The notes under the pieces are model-generated. The model saw only the letters and a list, made by a program, of their open reading frames with translations, was not told the origin of the DNA and did no database searches. The translations under genes were made by a program, and so were the position numbers. This document shows, piece by piece, positions 1 to 6,935 of a DNA stretch of 28,924 nucleotides (its first letter is position 1; each line of letters begins with the position of its first letter). Source of the stretch: Lentisphaeria bacterium UBA4640 (GTDB lineage Bacteria; Verrucomicrobiota; Lentisphaeria; Victivallales; UBA1829); NCBI GenBank assembly GCA_002405835.1, contig DHMO01000050.1, positions 1 to 28,924 on the forward strand, read 5' to 3'.

Positions 1-1103
1 CCGTATTTTCCCGCCGGCGCGTCGATGATGGCGGAAAGGTCGAGAGCGCTTCCCTTTTTGATTGCGAGTTTTGCTGTGTCGATGGGATGATATCCCTCTT
101 TGGCCGTGAAGGTTTCCGGTGGTGCTGGCGGCTGAACCGGTCCCCAGTGGAAGACCCAGCCGCGCCCGCCGGCGAGAGTTTTGACCGCGAGCAGGTTTTT
201 CCCCTTTTTGACGGGAAGGAAAGCGAAATGGTTCGCGGAGGAAACGGGATTCCTGCGGTTGCCGTCAGTCATCGTGGAGTAGACAATTTTGCCGTTGAGG
301 TAGATTTCCATCCCCCAGTCGGCGCCGAATCCGACGGGAACGATGCGGTCGGAGTCGGATTCAAATTCATTGTAGAGCATTGCCGCGTCGCGCAGACGCT
401 TCCGGGCTGTTGTGGTTTCCAGGCGCAGATTGATTTTGCGGTCTTCTTTGGCGGAGCGGACTTTGACCGTGACCGGCTTGAGTGGTTTTCCGTTGACGTC
501 CGGCAGAGTTTCCGGAATAGTGTCCACTGCTCCGGCCTTCGGGTCGATCACACCGAATACGGTCCATTTGTCCGAGAACGGCGGTTTTTCCGCTTTGAGT
601 TGCTGGAGGTCGGCGAGGAACATTTCAGAAAGCGTGACTTTGCCGTCCATTTCGCCGAGATAGAGCGCAAGGACGGGCGGATCGTTCGGGTTGCTGCTCT
701 CTTCACCCGGAACAAGTTCCACGAAGAGTTTCTGAGTTCCCTGCCAGATATGTACTGGTTTGAAGAGTCCGAGGTTTTTCGACTTTTGACGCATCCGGTA
801 GGAGATGACGATGGGACGAGTCTGAGGTTTTTCGCTGGTAACGGTGAAATAGAAGCGGTAAGTGTGTCCGATCTTGAGATTCGTGAGAGATTGCTGAAGT
901 TTGAATTTTCCGGAATTTGTATTTTTCTGAACATCCAGAGTGATCCCGCCGTTTCCCGGTGTGGCGGTTCCGATGGCGCCGACGAGTTCCCAGTGTTTCA
1001 TGCCGGATGAGAAATCCGGATTGGCGAACAGGTTCCGGATTTCCTCCGCTCCAGCGAACGCTGTCAGGACCGCCGTCAGCAGAAGTGTGGTTGTTTTTTT
1101 CAT
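1..1103 (-). CDS. Secreted protein with carbohydrate-binding-like sandwich domains (partial, 3' end outside window)
   Basis: An open frame runs from an ATG at 1103-1101 off the left edge, giving about 367 residues without a stop. A clear AAGGAG lies 5 bases before the start. The N-terminus (MKKTTTLLLTAVLTAFAGAEE) is a signal peptide with a likely cut after AFA or AGA. Next comes a segment starting NLFANPDFSSGMKHWELVG, the typical opening of CenC-like (CBM4/9-type) jelly-roll domains. A later segment around residues 245-320 (GADWGMEIYLNGKIVY, then KKGKNLLAVKTLAGG) resembles the sandwich domains attached to glycosidases. No catalytic domain is visible in the part present; it may lie beyond the window. 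Function in extracellular glycan binding or degradation is inferred. It is divergent from nadA and has its own promoter. Confidence 0.8.
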   Translation of the reverse strand, partial: MKKTTTLLLTAVLTAFAGAEEIRNLFANPDFSSGMKHWELVGAIGTATPGNGGITLDVQKNTNSGKFKLQQSLTNLKIGHTYRFYFTVTSEKPQTRPIVISYRMRQKSKNLGLFKPVHIWQGTQKLFVELVPGEESSNPNDPPVLALYLGEMDGKVTLSEMFLADLQQLKAEKPPFSDKWTVFGVIDPKAGAVDTIPETLPDVNGKPLKPVTVKVRSAKEDRKINLRLETTTARKRLRDAAMLYNEFESDSDRIVPVGFGADWGMEIYLNGKIVYSTMTDGNRRNPVSSANHFAFLPVKKGKNLLAVKTLAGGRGWVFHWGPVQPPAPPETFTAKEGYHPIDTAKLAIKKGSALDLSAIIDAPAGKY

Positions 1104-1141
1104 GGCTGCTCCTTTTTTTATGTTGAAGATTTCTGAAATTT

Positions 1142-1170
1142 AATATAGCACAGGAGCTTTCCGCACGCAA
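1142..1170 (-). promoter_or_regulatory. Promoter of the secreted sandwich-domain gene
   Basis: On the minus strand a -35 box TTGCGT (1170-1165) and a -10 box TATATT (1147-1142) are separated by 17 bp. The -10 lies about 38 bp before the start codon at 1103. The same TTGCGT/TATATT pair recurs at the promoter before 27932. Confidence 0.5.
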
Positions 1171-1238
1171 TAAAAGAAAAGTACGATATATGGAAGAAAG
1201 GTATTTTCCTCGATTTTTTTGAGATGCGCGAAAAACAG

Positions 1239-1267
1239 TTGAAAATGCGGAGAGGGCGGAGTATATT
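1239..1267 (+). promoter_or_regulatory. nadA promoter
   Basis: TTGAAA (1239-1244) and TATATT (1262-1267) are separated by 17 bp, which fits a housekeeping sigma-70 promoter. The -10 lies 38 bp before the nadA start. No NadR-like or NiaR-like operator could be recognised. Confidence 0.6.
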
Positions 1268-1305
1268 ACAACTTCAATTCACAATCAACCGGGAGGAACC
1301 CTGAT

Positions 1306-2214
1306 ATGAACGCGGAACAGCTTCAGCAGCAAATTCGTGAATGGAAAGAAAAACGCAACGCCGTGATTCTGGCGCATAACTACGTCGAAGGTGAAGTGCA
1401 GGACGTTGCGGACTTTGTCGGCGATTCACTGGAACTCAGCATCAAGGCGCGCGACTCGAAAGCGCCGGCCATTGTCTTCTGCGGTGTTTCCTTCATGGCT
1501 GAAACGGCGAAAATCCTCTCTCCCGGAGCAACGGTTCTCCACCCCGTCCGCGGTGCAGGATGCCCGATGGCGGACATGGCGGACGGCAAAGCCGTTGCCG
1601 AATACCGCAAGGCTCATCCCGACACCGTTCTGGTTGCTTATGTGAACACGACTGCCGCGGCGAAGGCTGAAGTTGACATCTGCTGCACCTCTGCGAATGC
1701 GGAAAAAATCGTGAAGTCGATTGATCCTGCCCGCGAGATCATGTTCCTTCCGGATCAGAACCTCGGCGCAAACGTCGCCCGCACCCTCGGACGCAAGATG
1801 GAACTCTGGCCGGGCTTCTGTCCCACACACAACAAGATTCTCCCTGAAATCATTGAGGAAAACCGGAAGAAATATCCGGACGCCGTTCTGATGGTTCACC
1901 CTGAATGCCGTCCCGCCGTGGTTGATCTTGCCGATTATGCGCTGAGCACCGGCGGAATGCTGCGCAAAGTGCGTGAACTCGACGCCAAGCAGTTCCTGGT
2001 CGGAACCGAACACGGCATCATTCACCGCATGAAAAAGGAGAACCCCGGCAAGGAATTCATTCCGCTCGCTCCGGTTGTCCACTGTCCGAATATGAAGAAG
2101 ATTACGCTCGAAAGCATCCTTGAGGCTCTGGAGACGATGGAGCCGCGCGTGGAACTGCCGGAAGAGCTCATGGAGCGCGCACGCCGTCCGATTGAACGGA
2201 TGCTTGCTCTCTGA
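1306..2214 (+). CDS. nadA: Quinolinate synthase
   Basis: NadA condenses iminoaspartate with dihydroxyacetone phosphate to give quinolinate, a step of de novo NAD synthesis in the cytosol, using an oxygen-sensitive 4Fe-4S cluster. The 302-residue protein has the short NadA length. It contains the family motifs with the three expected cluster cysteines: C86 in GAGCPMADM, C172 in WPGFCPTHNK and C260 in VVHCPNMKK. HNYVEGEVQDVADFVGDSL near the N-terminus is also typical. The start at 1306 is preceded by GGGAGGA. The gene stands alone here with its own promoter and terminator; nadB and nadC are not adjacent. The assignment is secure. Confidence 0.97.
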   Translation: MNAEQLQQQIREWKEKRNAVILAHNYVEGEVQDVADFVGDSLELSIKARDSKAPAIVFCGVSFMAETAKILSPGATVLHPVRGAGCPMADMADGKAVAEYRKAHPDTVLVAYVNTTAAAKAEVDICCTSANAEKIVKSIDPAREIMFLPDQNLGANVARTLGRKMELWPGFCPTHNKILPEIIEENRKKYPDAVLMVHPECRPAVVDLADYALSTGGMLRKVRELDAKQFLVGTEHGIIHRMKKENPGKEFIPLAPVVHCPNMKKITLESILEALETMEPRVELPEELMERARRPIERMLAL

Positions 2215-2237
2215 GAAATTTTTTCCCAATAAAAAAT

Positions 2238-2280
2238 CAGCGTTTTGCGGAACCGGTTGAAAAAGTTCTGCAAAACGCTG
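2238..2280. terminator. Bidirectional terminator after nadA and the DUF362 gene
   Basis: CAGCGTTTTGC (2238-2248) pairs perfectly with GCAAAACGCTG (2270-2280). Six A lie on the left (2231-2236) and TTTTCTGTTT on the right, so the hairpin could end transcription from nadA and from the convergent gene. Confidence 0.7.
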
Positions 2281-2371
2281 TTTTCTGTTTCACTGATTCA
2301 ATCAGTATTTGCAGGAGTCGAGGAGCTCCTGAACGGTGGTTTCGGCGAGACAACGGAAAGAAAGGCTTTTG

Positions 2372-2412
2372 CATCCGGAAAAGATGTTACGCTTTTAACA
2401 TTTTTCCGGATG
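2372..2412. repeat. Long hairpin just downstream of the DUF362 gene
   Basis: CATCCGGAAAA (2372-2382) and TTTTCCGGATG (2402-2412) form a perfect 11-bp outer stem. ATGTT (2384-2388) and AACAT (2397-2401) extend it by 5 bp past a one-base bulge, leaving an 8-base loop. It lies 6 bp after the stop of the minus-strand gene ending at 2419. The T-run expected for an intrinsic terminator is missing on the minus strand, so it may be a 3'-end processing or stabilising hairpin. Confidence 0.55.
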
Positions 2413-2418
2413 TACTGT

Positions 2419-3570
2419 TCAGTGTTTTCCGAACAGCGCGCGGATGCCGTCTTCCACGCGTGCGGCGGCGCGCATGGCGAGCGTTTTGTGCGGAGTGATC
2501 GCCCCTTTCGGGCAGTGCTCCTGACAGCAGTAGCAGCGGATGCAGTTCGGGAGATCGAATACCGGTTTGCCGTTTTTCAGCTTCAGCGACTGCGGCGGAC
2601 ACATCTTTGCGCAGAGTCCGCATCCGATGCAGCGCGCGGGATCCAGCTGCGGTTTGGAAACCGCGAAGTCGCGCAGGAATCCTTTGAGGAACGGCGGCAG
2701 AAACACGCCCCATTCCGTCAGAATGCCCGGCGGATCCGGACGCTTCAGCGGATTGACGGACGGAACATCACCGCGGTTTTCATACGAGAAATCCAGCTTG
2801 CGCTCTTCCGCGTTGCGCAGGAGAAGCAGATTCGGAACACCGAATATTGCGGCTGCGGAGGCATCGAGCGCGAGGGAATCGGATGAACCGGCAAGGAATC
2901 CGCGGTGAACGGGCGTTCCGCTTCCGGGTCCGTTGCCTTCCATGCAGGTCACCGCATCCAGAATGTTGAAGCGTGGACGGACGGAGAGGTAGATATCGAG
3001 CAGCATGTCCGCAAATTTTGCAAAGTCGCGTCCAACGGCGAGATGCCATCCCATGCGGTCGCATCCCTTGATCAGCCCGAAGAGATTTTTGACGCAGAGA
3101 GTCAGAATCATCATGGCGTGTGTTTTCGCCTTCGCGATGTCTGCAACGGCGTCGTATCCGAGAAACTCTGCGGCAAGTTCAATGTTGTGGAATTTGACCT
3201 CCGGGGGCAGGGGGAGACGCTTGTAATCGGAAAAGTTGGCGACATAGACGCCGAGCTTTTTCAGTTCCTCGTCGATTCCCATGGAGCGTATGATTGCGGG
3301 GGCGGTCTGAACCGCCGGATTTTCGAGCAGGGCGACTTCCTTTGCGCCGGCGTCGAGGAAGAAACGCGCGGTCTCGACGATGAGTTTCGGGTGTACGCAC
3401 GCAATGTCATCCGCGCGCCGCCATGCGAGCAGATTCGGTTTGAGCATGATGCGTTTGCCCGAGACTCCGCCGAAGGCGTCGATCTGTCCCGGAAGGATTC
3501 CGCCGAGCGCGTGTTTCAGATGTTCCGGCGTGTAGTCCGGACAGTTTGCATAGTAAACCGGAGTTGGCAT
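2419..3570 (-). CDS. DUF362 domain protein with C-terminal 2x[4Fe-4S] ferredoxin
   Basis: This 383-residue protein has an N-terminal DUF362-type domain (about residues 1-300; KRIMLKPNLL, AKTHAMMILTLCVKNLFGLI). A bacterial ferredoxin domain follows, with two cluster motifs: CIGCGLCAKMCP from residue 314 and CIRCYCCQEHCP from residue 343. The second motif carries an additional adjacent cysteine. No signal peptide is seen, so it should be cytosolic. The reaction of DUF362 proteins is not established; an electron-transfer or Fe-S role is inferred from the clusters. The start at 3570 has GAGG about 6 bases upstream. It lies on the same strand just behind secDF but on the far side of a terminator hairpin, with almost no room for a promoter of its own. 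Confidence 0.85.
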   Translation of the reverse strand: MPTPVYYANCPDYTPEHLKHALGGILPGQIDAFGGVSGKRIMLKPNLLAWRRADDIACVHPKLIVETARFFLDAGAKEVALLENPAVQTAPAIIRSMGIDEELKKLGVYVANFSDYKRLPLPPEVKFHNIELAAEFLGYDAVADIAKAKTHAMMILTLCVKNLFGLIKGCDRMGWHLAVGRDFAKFADMLLDIYLSVRPRFNILDAVTCMEGNGPGSGTPVHRGFLAGSSDSLALDASAAAIFGVPNLLLLRNAEERKLDFSYENRGDVPSVNPLKRPDPPGILTEWGVFLPPFLKGFLRDFAVSKPQLDPARCIGCGLCAKMCPPQSLKLKNGKPVFDLPNCIRCYCCQEHCPKGAITPHKTLAMRAAARVEDGIRALFGKH

Positions 3571-3593
3571 AAAGACCTCAGAAGTGTGGTATG

Positions 3594-3628
3594 AAAAAGG
3601 ACGGGCCGCGTTTTTCGCGGACCCGTCC
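3594..3628 (-). terminator. Terminator at the end of yajC-secDF
   Basis: Read on the minus strand, GGACGGGTCCGCG, a five-base loop and CGCGGCCCGTCC form a GC-rich 12-bp stem with one bulged base (3628-3599). It is followed by TTTTT (3598-3594). It is placed between the secDF stop and the next gene start at 3570. Confidence 0.75.
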
Positions 3629-3651
3629 CTGATTGCAGAATGCGGAAGAAC

Positions 3652-6243
3652 TCAGGCTTTCGAGGGTGCCGGCTTTGCGGAATCCTCGGGAATGCCTTTG
3701 TCGTTCTTGTGCCAGTAGGCGATGATGATGACCGAGACGAAAATCGTGGAGATCGTGCCGACGATTACGCCGATCAGCATGACGAATACGAAGTCGCGGA
3801 TCGCCGCGCCGCCGAAGCAGAGCTGCATAATCAGCACCAGTGCGACGGTGACGGAGGTCAGGATCGTACGGGCAAGAGTCTGGTTGATCGAGAGATTGAC
3901 AATCTCGCGGTAGCTCATGCCCTTGATGAGTTTGCGGTTCTCGCGGATACGGTCGAAGTTGACGATCGTATCGTTAATGGAGTACCCGAGCAGGGTCAGA
4001 CCTGCTGCAACGACGTTCAGCGTGAGTTCGCCGCCGCACATCAGGAAGATGCCCATGGAGACGATGACGTCGTTCAGCGTGCCGAGGTTTGCCGCAACCG
4101 AGTAGGAGAACTCGAAGCGGATGGTCATGTAGATCAGCATGCCGAGAATCGCGAGAGCCAGCGACAGAACCGCCGATTTCGTGAAGGTTTCACCGATCAG
4201 CGAACCGAGCGTGGACTGGCGGTCCGGCGTGTACTTCGCATCCGGGAAGCTCTTGTTCAGCAGATTGCTGACCGTGGTCATCTTGTCCTGTCCGACCGTT
4301 TCGGCGGTTTCAGCAACGGCGCCGTGCTTGTCGCGCAGGATGATTTCAAGTTTCTTTTTGTCGGACGCCATCGAACCGGGGGTCTTGTAGTTGACTTTGA
4401 CCTGGTATCCGGCGTGCGAGAGAACCTTTTCGATCTGTTCCGCGGGGATCAGCTTCTGATAATCGAGCTCAATCTGCGTACCGCCGGTGAAGTCGATGCC
4501 GAGCGCATCGCGTCCGCGGATGCCGAGCGTGACGAATGAGGCGACGATCAGCAGAGCGAAGAACAGCATTACCGGTTTTGCGTACTTGAAGAAGTCAATG
4601 TTGATTCCGGGCTTGATGACCTGGAGCATCTTCAGGCTCTTGACTGTGGTGAAACGGGTCATGAGATCGAAGAGCAGACGAGTCAGGAAGACTGCCGTGA
4701 ACAGCGTTGTGAAGATACCGATCGCCAGAGTCATGGCGAATCCCTTGATTGCGCCGGTTCCCTGCCAGAGCAGGATCAGGGCGACGAACAGGGTGGTGAT
4801 GTTGGAGTCGAAAATCGCAGCGAACGCCTTGTCGAAGCCGATGTCGATGGCGTTGAGGACGGTTTTGCCTTCCGCGATTTCTTCGCGGATTCGTTCGTAA
4901 ATCAGAACGTTCGCGTCAACCGCCATACCGATAGTCAGGATGATACCCGCGATACCGGGGAGGGTGAGGGTGACGCCGAACGCTGCAATGGCGCCGAGCA
5001 TCAGCAGTGCGTTGACGATCAGGGAGATGTTCGCAACCAGACCCGAACGCATGTAGTAGACCGCCATGAAGATCATGACGAGAATCGTTCCGGCGATACC
5101 GGACCAGAGACCGTCGTTGACCGTCTCTTTGCCGATGGTCGGATCGATGTCGTACTGCGCCTGGACTTTGACTTTGAACGGAACGCTGCCGCTGACGAGC
5201 GCTTTGGAGATCGTTTCGGCGTCTTCACGGGAGAAGTCGCCGGTGATCTGCGCGGTTCCGCCTGTGATCGCCTGTTTGATGTTCGGGGCGGAGTAGAGAA
5301 CGTTGTCGAGGATGATCGCAAGCTGACGGCCGACGTTTTTGCTGGTGACTTCACCGAAGCGCTGGGCGCCGGCCGGGTTGAAGTTCAGGATGATTTCGCG
5401 CTGACCGAACTGGCTCATCGTCGGGAAGGCGTCGGAGATGTCCTTGCCGTCCATCTGCGATTCGCGTTCGACAAAGTAAATGCCCCGGCGGACTTTGCCG
5501 CCGCGTCCGGTTTCGGCATTTTCCATCATCTTGTAACCTTCGGGAGCTGTGAAGTTCTCGGGGTCGGCAAGATAAGCCTGGACGAGTCTGTCGTTATCCG
5601 GGTGAACAAGCGAGAAGCTCAGACGCGCGGACATTTTGATGAGGCGTTCCAGGCGGGATTTTTCCTCTTTGGAAACGATCGGCACGCGGAGGGAGATGAG
5701 GTTGCCTCCGGCGGGGGAGATTTCGCTTTCAAAGATGTTTTCGCTTTCGAGACGCGTGCGGAGGGTTTCGATGGCAACGTCGCGGTAACGCTCGAAATTG
5801 TTTTCAATATCTTTGCGTTTCTGCGCCGCATCGGAACCGGTTTCGTTCGGTTCGAGTTCGAGGAGGAACTCCGCGCCGCCGTTGAGGTCGATACCGAGAC
5901 GGATCGAGCCGGCGGAGAGTTTGCGCGCATGAGCGAGCACGTCGCGGTTGTTGGTCAGGCTCTGGCTCTTGACGATACGCGGTTTGACGAAATCGGTGAG
6001 GAGCACGCCTTTTTCGCGGGCGGCCTCTTCGATTGCCGTCGATGCGTACATGCTTTTATCGGCTTCCTGCTTGGCTTTGGCAAGTTTGCAAACCTCTTCG
6101 ATCTTCGGATCGCCGGGGTTCACAAACATGCTCTTCATGCTTGCATAGAAGTCCGTCTGCCCCAGCGGGTACATGGAGAACAGGAAGACTCCAAGCACCA
6201 CGAGGGCGAAGAAACTTCTGAGAAGAATCGGTTTCTTGTTCAT
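3652..6243 (-). CDS. secDF: Protein translocase subunit SecDF (fused SecD-SecF)
   Basis: SecDF uses the proton gradient to pull secreted proteins out of the SecYEG channel on the outer side of the inner membrane. The 863-residue protein is a natural SecD-SecF fusion. The SecD half shows an N-terminal membrane segment (LLRSFFALVVLGVFLFSMYPLG), GIDLNGGAEFLLEL of the periplasmic P1 region, and a membrane block including GIILTIGMAVDANVLIYERIREE and the segment around TTLFVALILLWQGTGAIKGF. The SecF half begins near residue 540 and contains ALGIDFTGGTQIELDYQ and GYSINDTIVNFDRIRENR. Its start overlaps the yajC stop in an ATGA, so translation is probably coupled; no strong ribosome site of its own is visible. 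The fused form is known from several phyla. It would serve the secreted hydrolases encoded nearby. Confidence 0.95.
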   Translation of the reverse strand: MNKKPILLRSFFALVVLGVFLFSMYPLGQTDFYASMKSMFVNPGDPKIEEVCKLAKAKQEADKSMYASTAIEEAAREKGVLLTDFVKPRIVKSQSLTNNRDVLAHARKLSAGSIRLGIDLNGGAEFLLELEPNETGSDAAQKRKDIENNFERYRDVAIETLRTRLESENIFESEISPAGGNLISLRVPIVSKEEKSRLERLIKMSARLSFSLVHPDNDRLVQAYLADPENFTAPEGYKMMENAETGRGGKVRRGIYFVERESQMDGKDISDAFPTMSQFGQREIILNFNPAGAQRFGEVTSKNVGRQLAIILDNVLYSAPNIKQAITGGTAQITGDFSREDAETISKALVSGSVPFKVKVQAQYDIDPTIGKETVNDGLWSGIAGTILVMIFMAVYYMRSGLVANISLIVNALLMLGAIAAFGVTLTLPGIAGIILTIGMAVDANVLIYERIREEIAEGKTVLNAIDIGFDKAFAAIFDSNITTLFVALILLWQGTGAIKGFAMTLAIGIFTTLFTAVFLTRLLFDLMTRFTTVKSLKMLQVIKPGINIDFFKYAKPVMLFFALLIVASFVTLGIRGRDALGIDFTGGTQIELDYQKLIPAEQIEKVLSHAGYQVKVNYKTPGSMASDKKKLEIILRDKHGAVAETAETVGQDKMTTVSNLLNKSFPDAKYTPDRQSTLGSLIGETFTKSAVLSLALAILGMLIYMTIRFEFSYSVAANLGTLNDVIVSMGIFLMCGGELTLNVVAAGLTLLGYSINDTIVNFDRIRENRKLIKGMSYREIVNLSINQTLARTILTSVTVALVLIMQLCFGGAAIRDFVFVMLIGVIVGTISTIFVSVIIIAYWHKNDKGIPEDSAKPAPSKA

Positions 6244-6653
6244 TTTGTGACAGCATCCCCGGTGTTGATGACGGAGCCGACCGCGTTTTTGGTGACTTCG
6301 ATTTTGACGTTGTCGGCAATCTTGATGACGAACCCGTCATTCTTGACTTCAACGACGGTTCCGTGGATTCCGCCGATGGTGATGACCTTGTCGCCGCTCT
6401 TGATGGAGGTGAGCATGGCCTCGCGTTTTTTGCGCTCTTTCGCCTGTCCGCGCCACATGAGGTAGAACATTGCGGCGATGATGAGGATCATGGGGAGCAT
6501 ACCCATGAAGCCGCTGAGTCCGCCCTGCGGCTGGGGCTGTGCCGCGGGAGCGTCTGCTGCCGGAGCTGCGGCGGTTGCGGTTGTGGTTTTTGCGGGCGCG
6601 GGCGCCGCGGCCGGAGCCGGAGCTCCCTGAGCGAGAACGAAAAATTCCGTCAT
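6240..6653 (-). CDS. yajC: Sec translocon accessory protein YajC
   Basis: YajC is a small inner-membrane partner of SecDF. The 137-residue protein has a single membrane segment at about residues 48-67 (GFMGMLPMILIIAAMFYLMW). A basic stretch (RGQAKERKKREAML) and the conserved GDKVITIGGIHGTVVEV region follow. It differs from common YajC proteins in a roughly 45-residue N-terminal extension made almost only of Ala, Pro, Gln and Thr. The start at 6653 is supported by AAGGAAAG about 8 bases upstream and by a promoter about 45 bp away. It is translationally coupled to secDF. Function is assigned from both sequence and context. Confidence 0.92.
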   Translation of the reverse strand: MTEFFVLAQGAPAPAAAPAPAKTTTATAAAPAADAPAAQPQPQGGLSGFMGMLPMILIIAAMFYLMWRGQAKERKKREAMLTSIKSGDKVITIGGIHGTVVEVKNDGFVIKIADNVKIEVTKNAVGSVINTGDAVTK

Positions 6654-6700
6654 TATTGTCTTTCCTTATTGATGGTTAGTTTACAATGCAATAACCTTAT

Positions 6701-6728
6701 ATTATACATCGCAAAATGCAAATGGCAA
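6701..6728 (-). promoter_or_regulatory. yajC-secDF promoter
   Basis: On the minus strand TTGCCA (6728-6723) and TATAAT (6706-6701) are separated by 16 bp. The -10 is a perfect consensus match. Confidence 0.6.
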
Positions 6729-6809
6729 GGAAAAGTGGAAAAAAAAATGCGTTTTTGCTGTCCGGACCTCCCGAAAAACTCTTTTTCCCGCTTTTTTGAC
6801 AAACGGAGC

Positions 6810-6838
6810 TTGACAAATCCGGAACTTTGCTGTATGTT
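6810..6838 (+). promoter_or_regulatory. Promoter of the GH151-like gene
   Basis: TTGACA (6810-6815) and TATGTT (6833-6838) are 17 bp apart. A second TTGACA sits 14 bp upstream (6796-6801). The block from about 6791 to 6863 closely resembles 8952-9025 before the regulator gene, so the two promoters appear to be copies. It is divergent from the yajC promoter. Confidence 0.7.
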
Positions 6839-6839
6839 T

Positions 6840-6863
6840 AAAACAGACCAAGTGGTATGTTTT
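6840..6863 (+). promoter_or_regulatory. Putative repressor operator, copy 1
   Basis: AAAACAGACCA, a 2-base centre AG, and TGGTATGTTTT form an inverted repeat with one mismatch. It begins two bases after the -10 box, so it covers the transcription start where a bound repressor would block initiation. The same element with the same spacing is found at 9002-9025. The regulator encoded at 9044-10147 is the likely binder (inference). Confidence 0.7.
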
Positions 6864-6935
6864 GCGCCGTGCGCCGGAAAAATGATCTCCGGCAGGGGAA
6901 ATGGTCTTCAAAAAAAACAAAAGAGGTAATGACAT

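Noticed and set aside
3640..6465. Plus-strand frames opposite secDF (3640-4539, 5602-6465)
   Set aside because: secDF and yajC are clear on the other strand; the frames are acidic or Arg-rich mirror translations without motifs.
6872..6892. Small hairpin GCCGGA/TCCGGC in the leader of the GH151-like gene as a riboswitch or attenuator
   Set aside because: A single 6-bp stem without T-run or alternative pairing; no known riboswitch core is visible.
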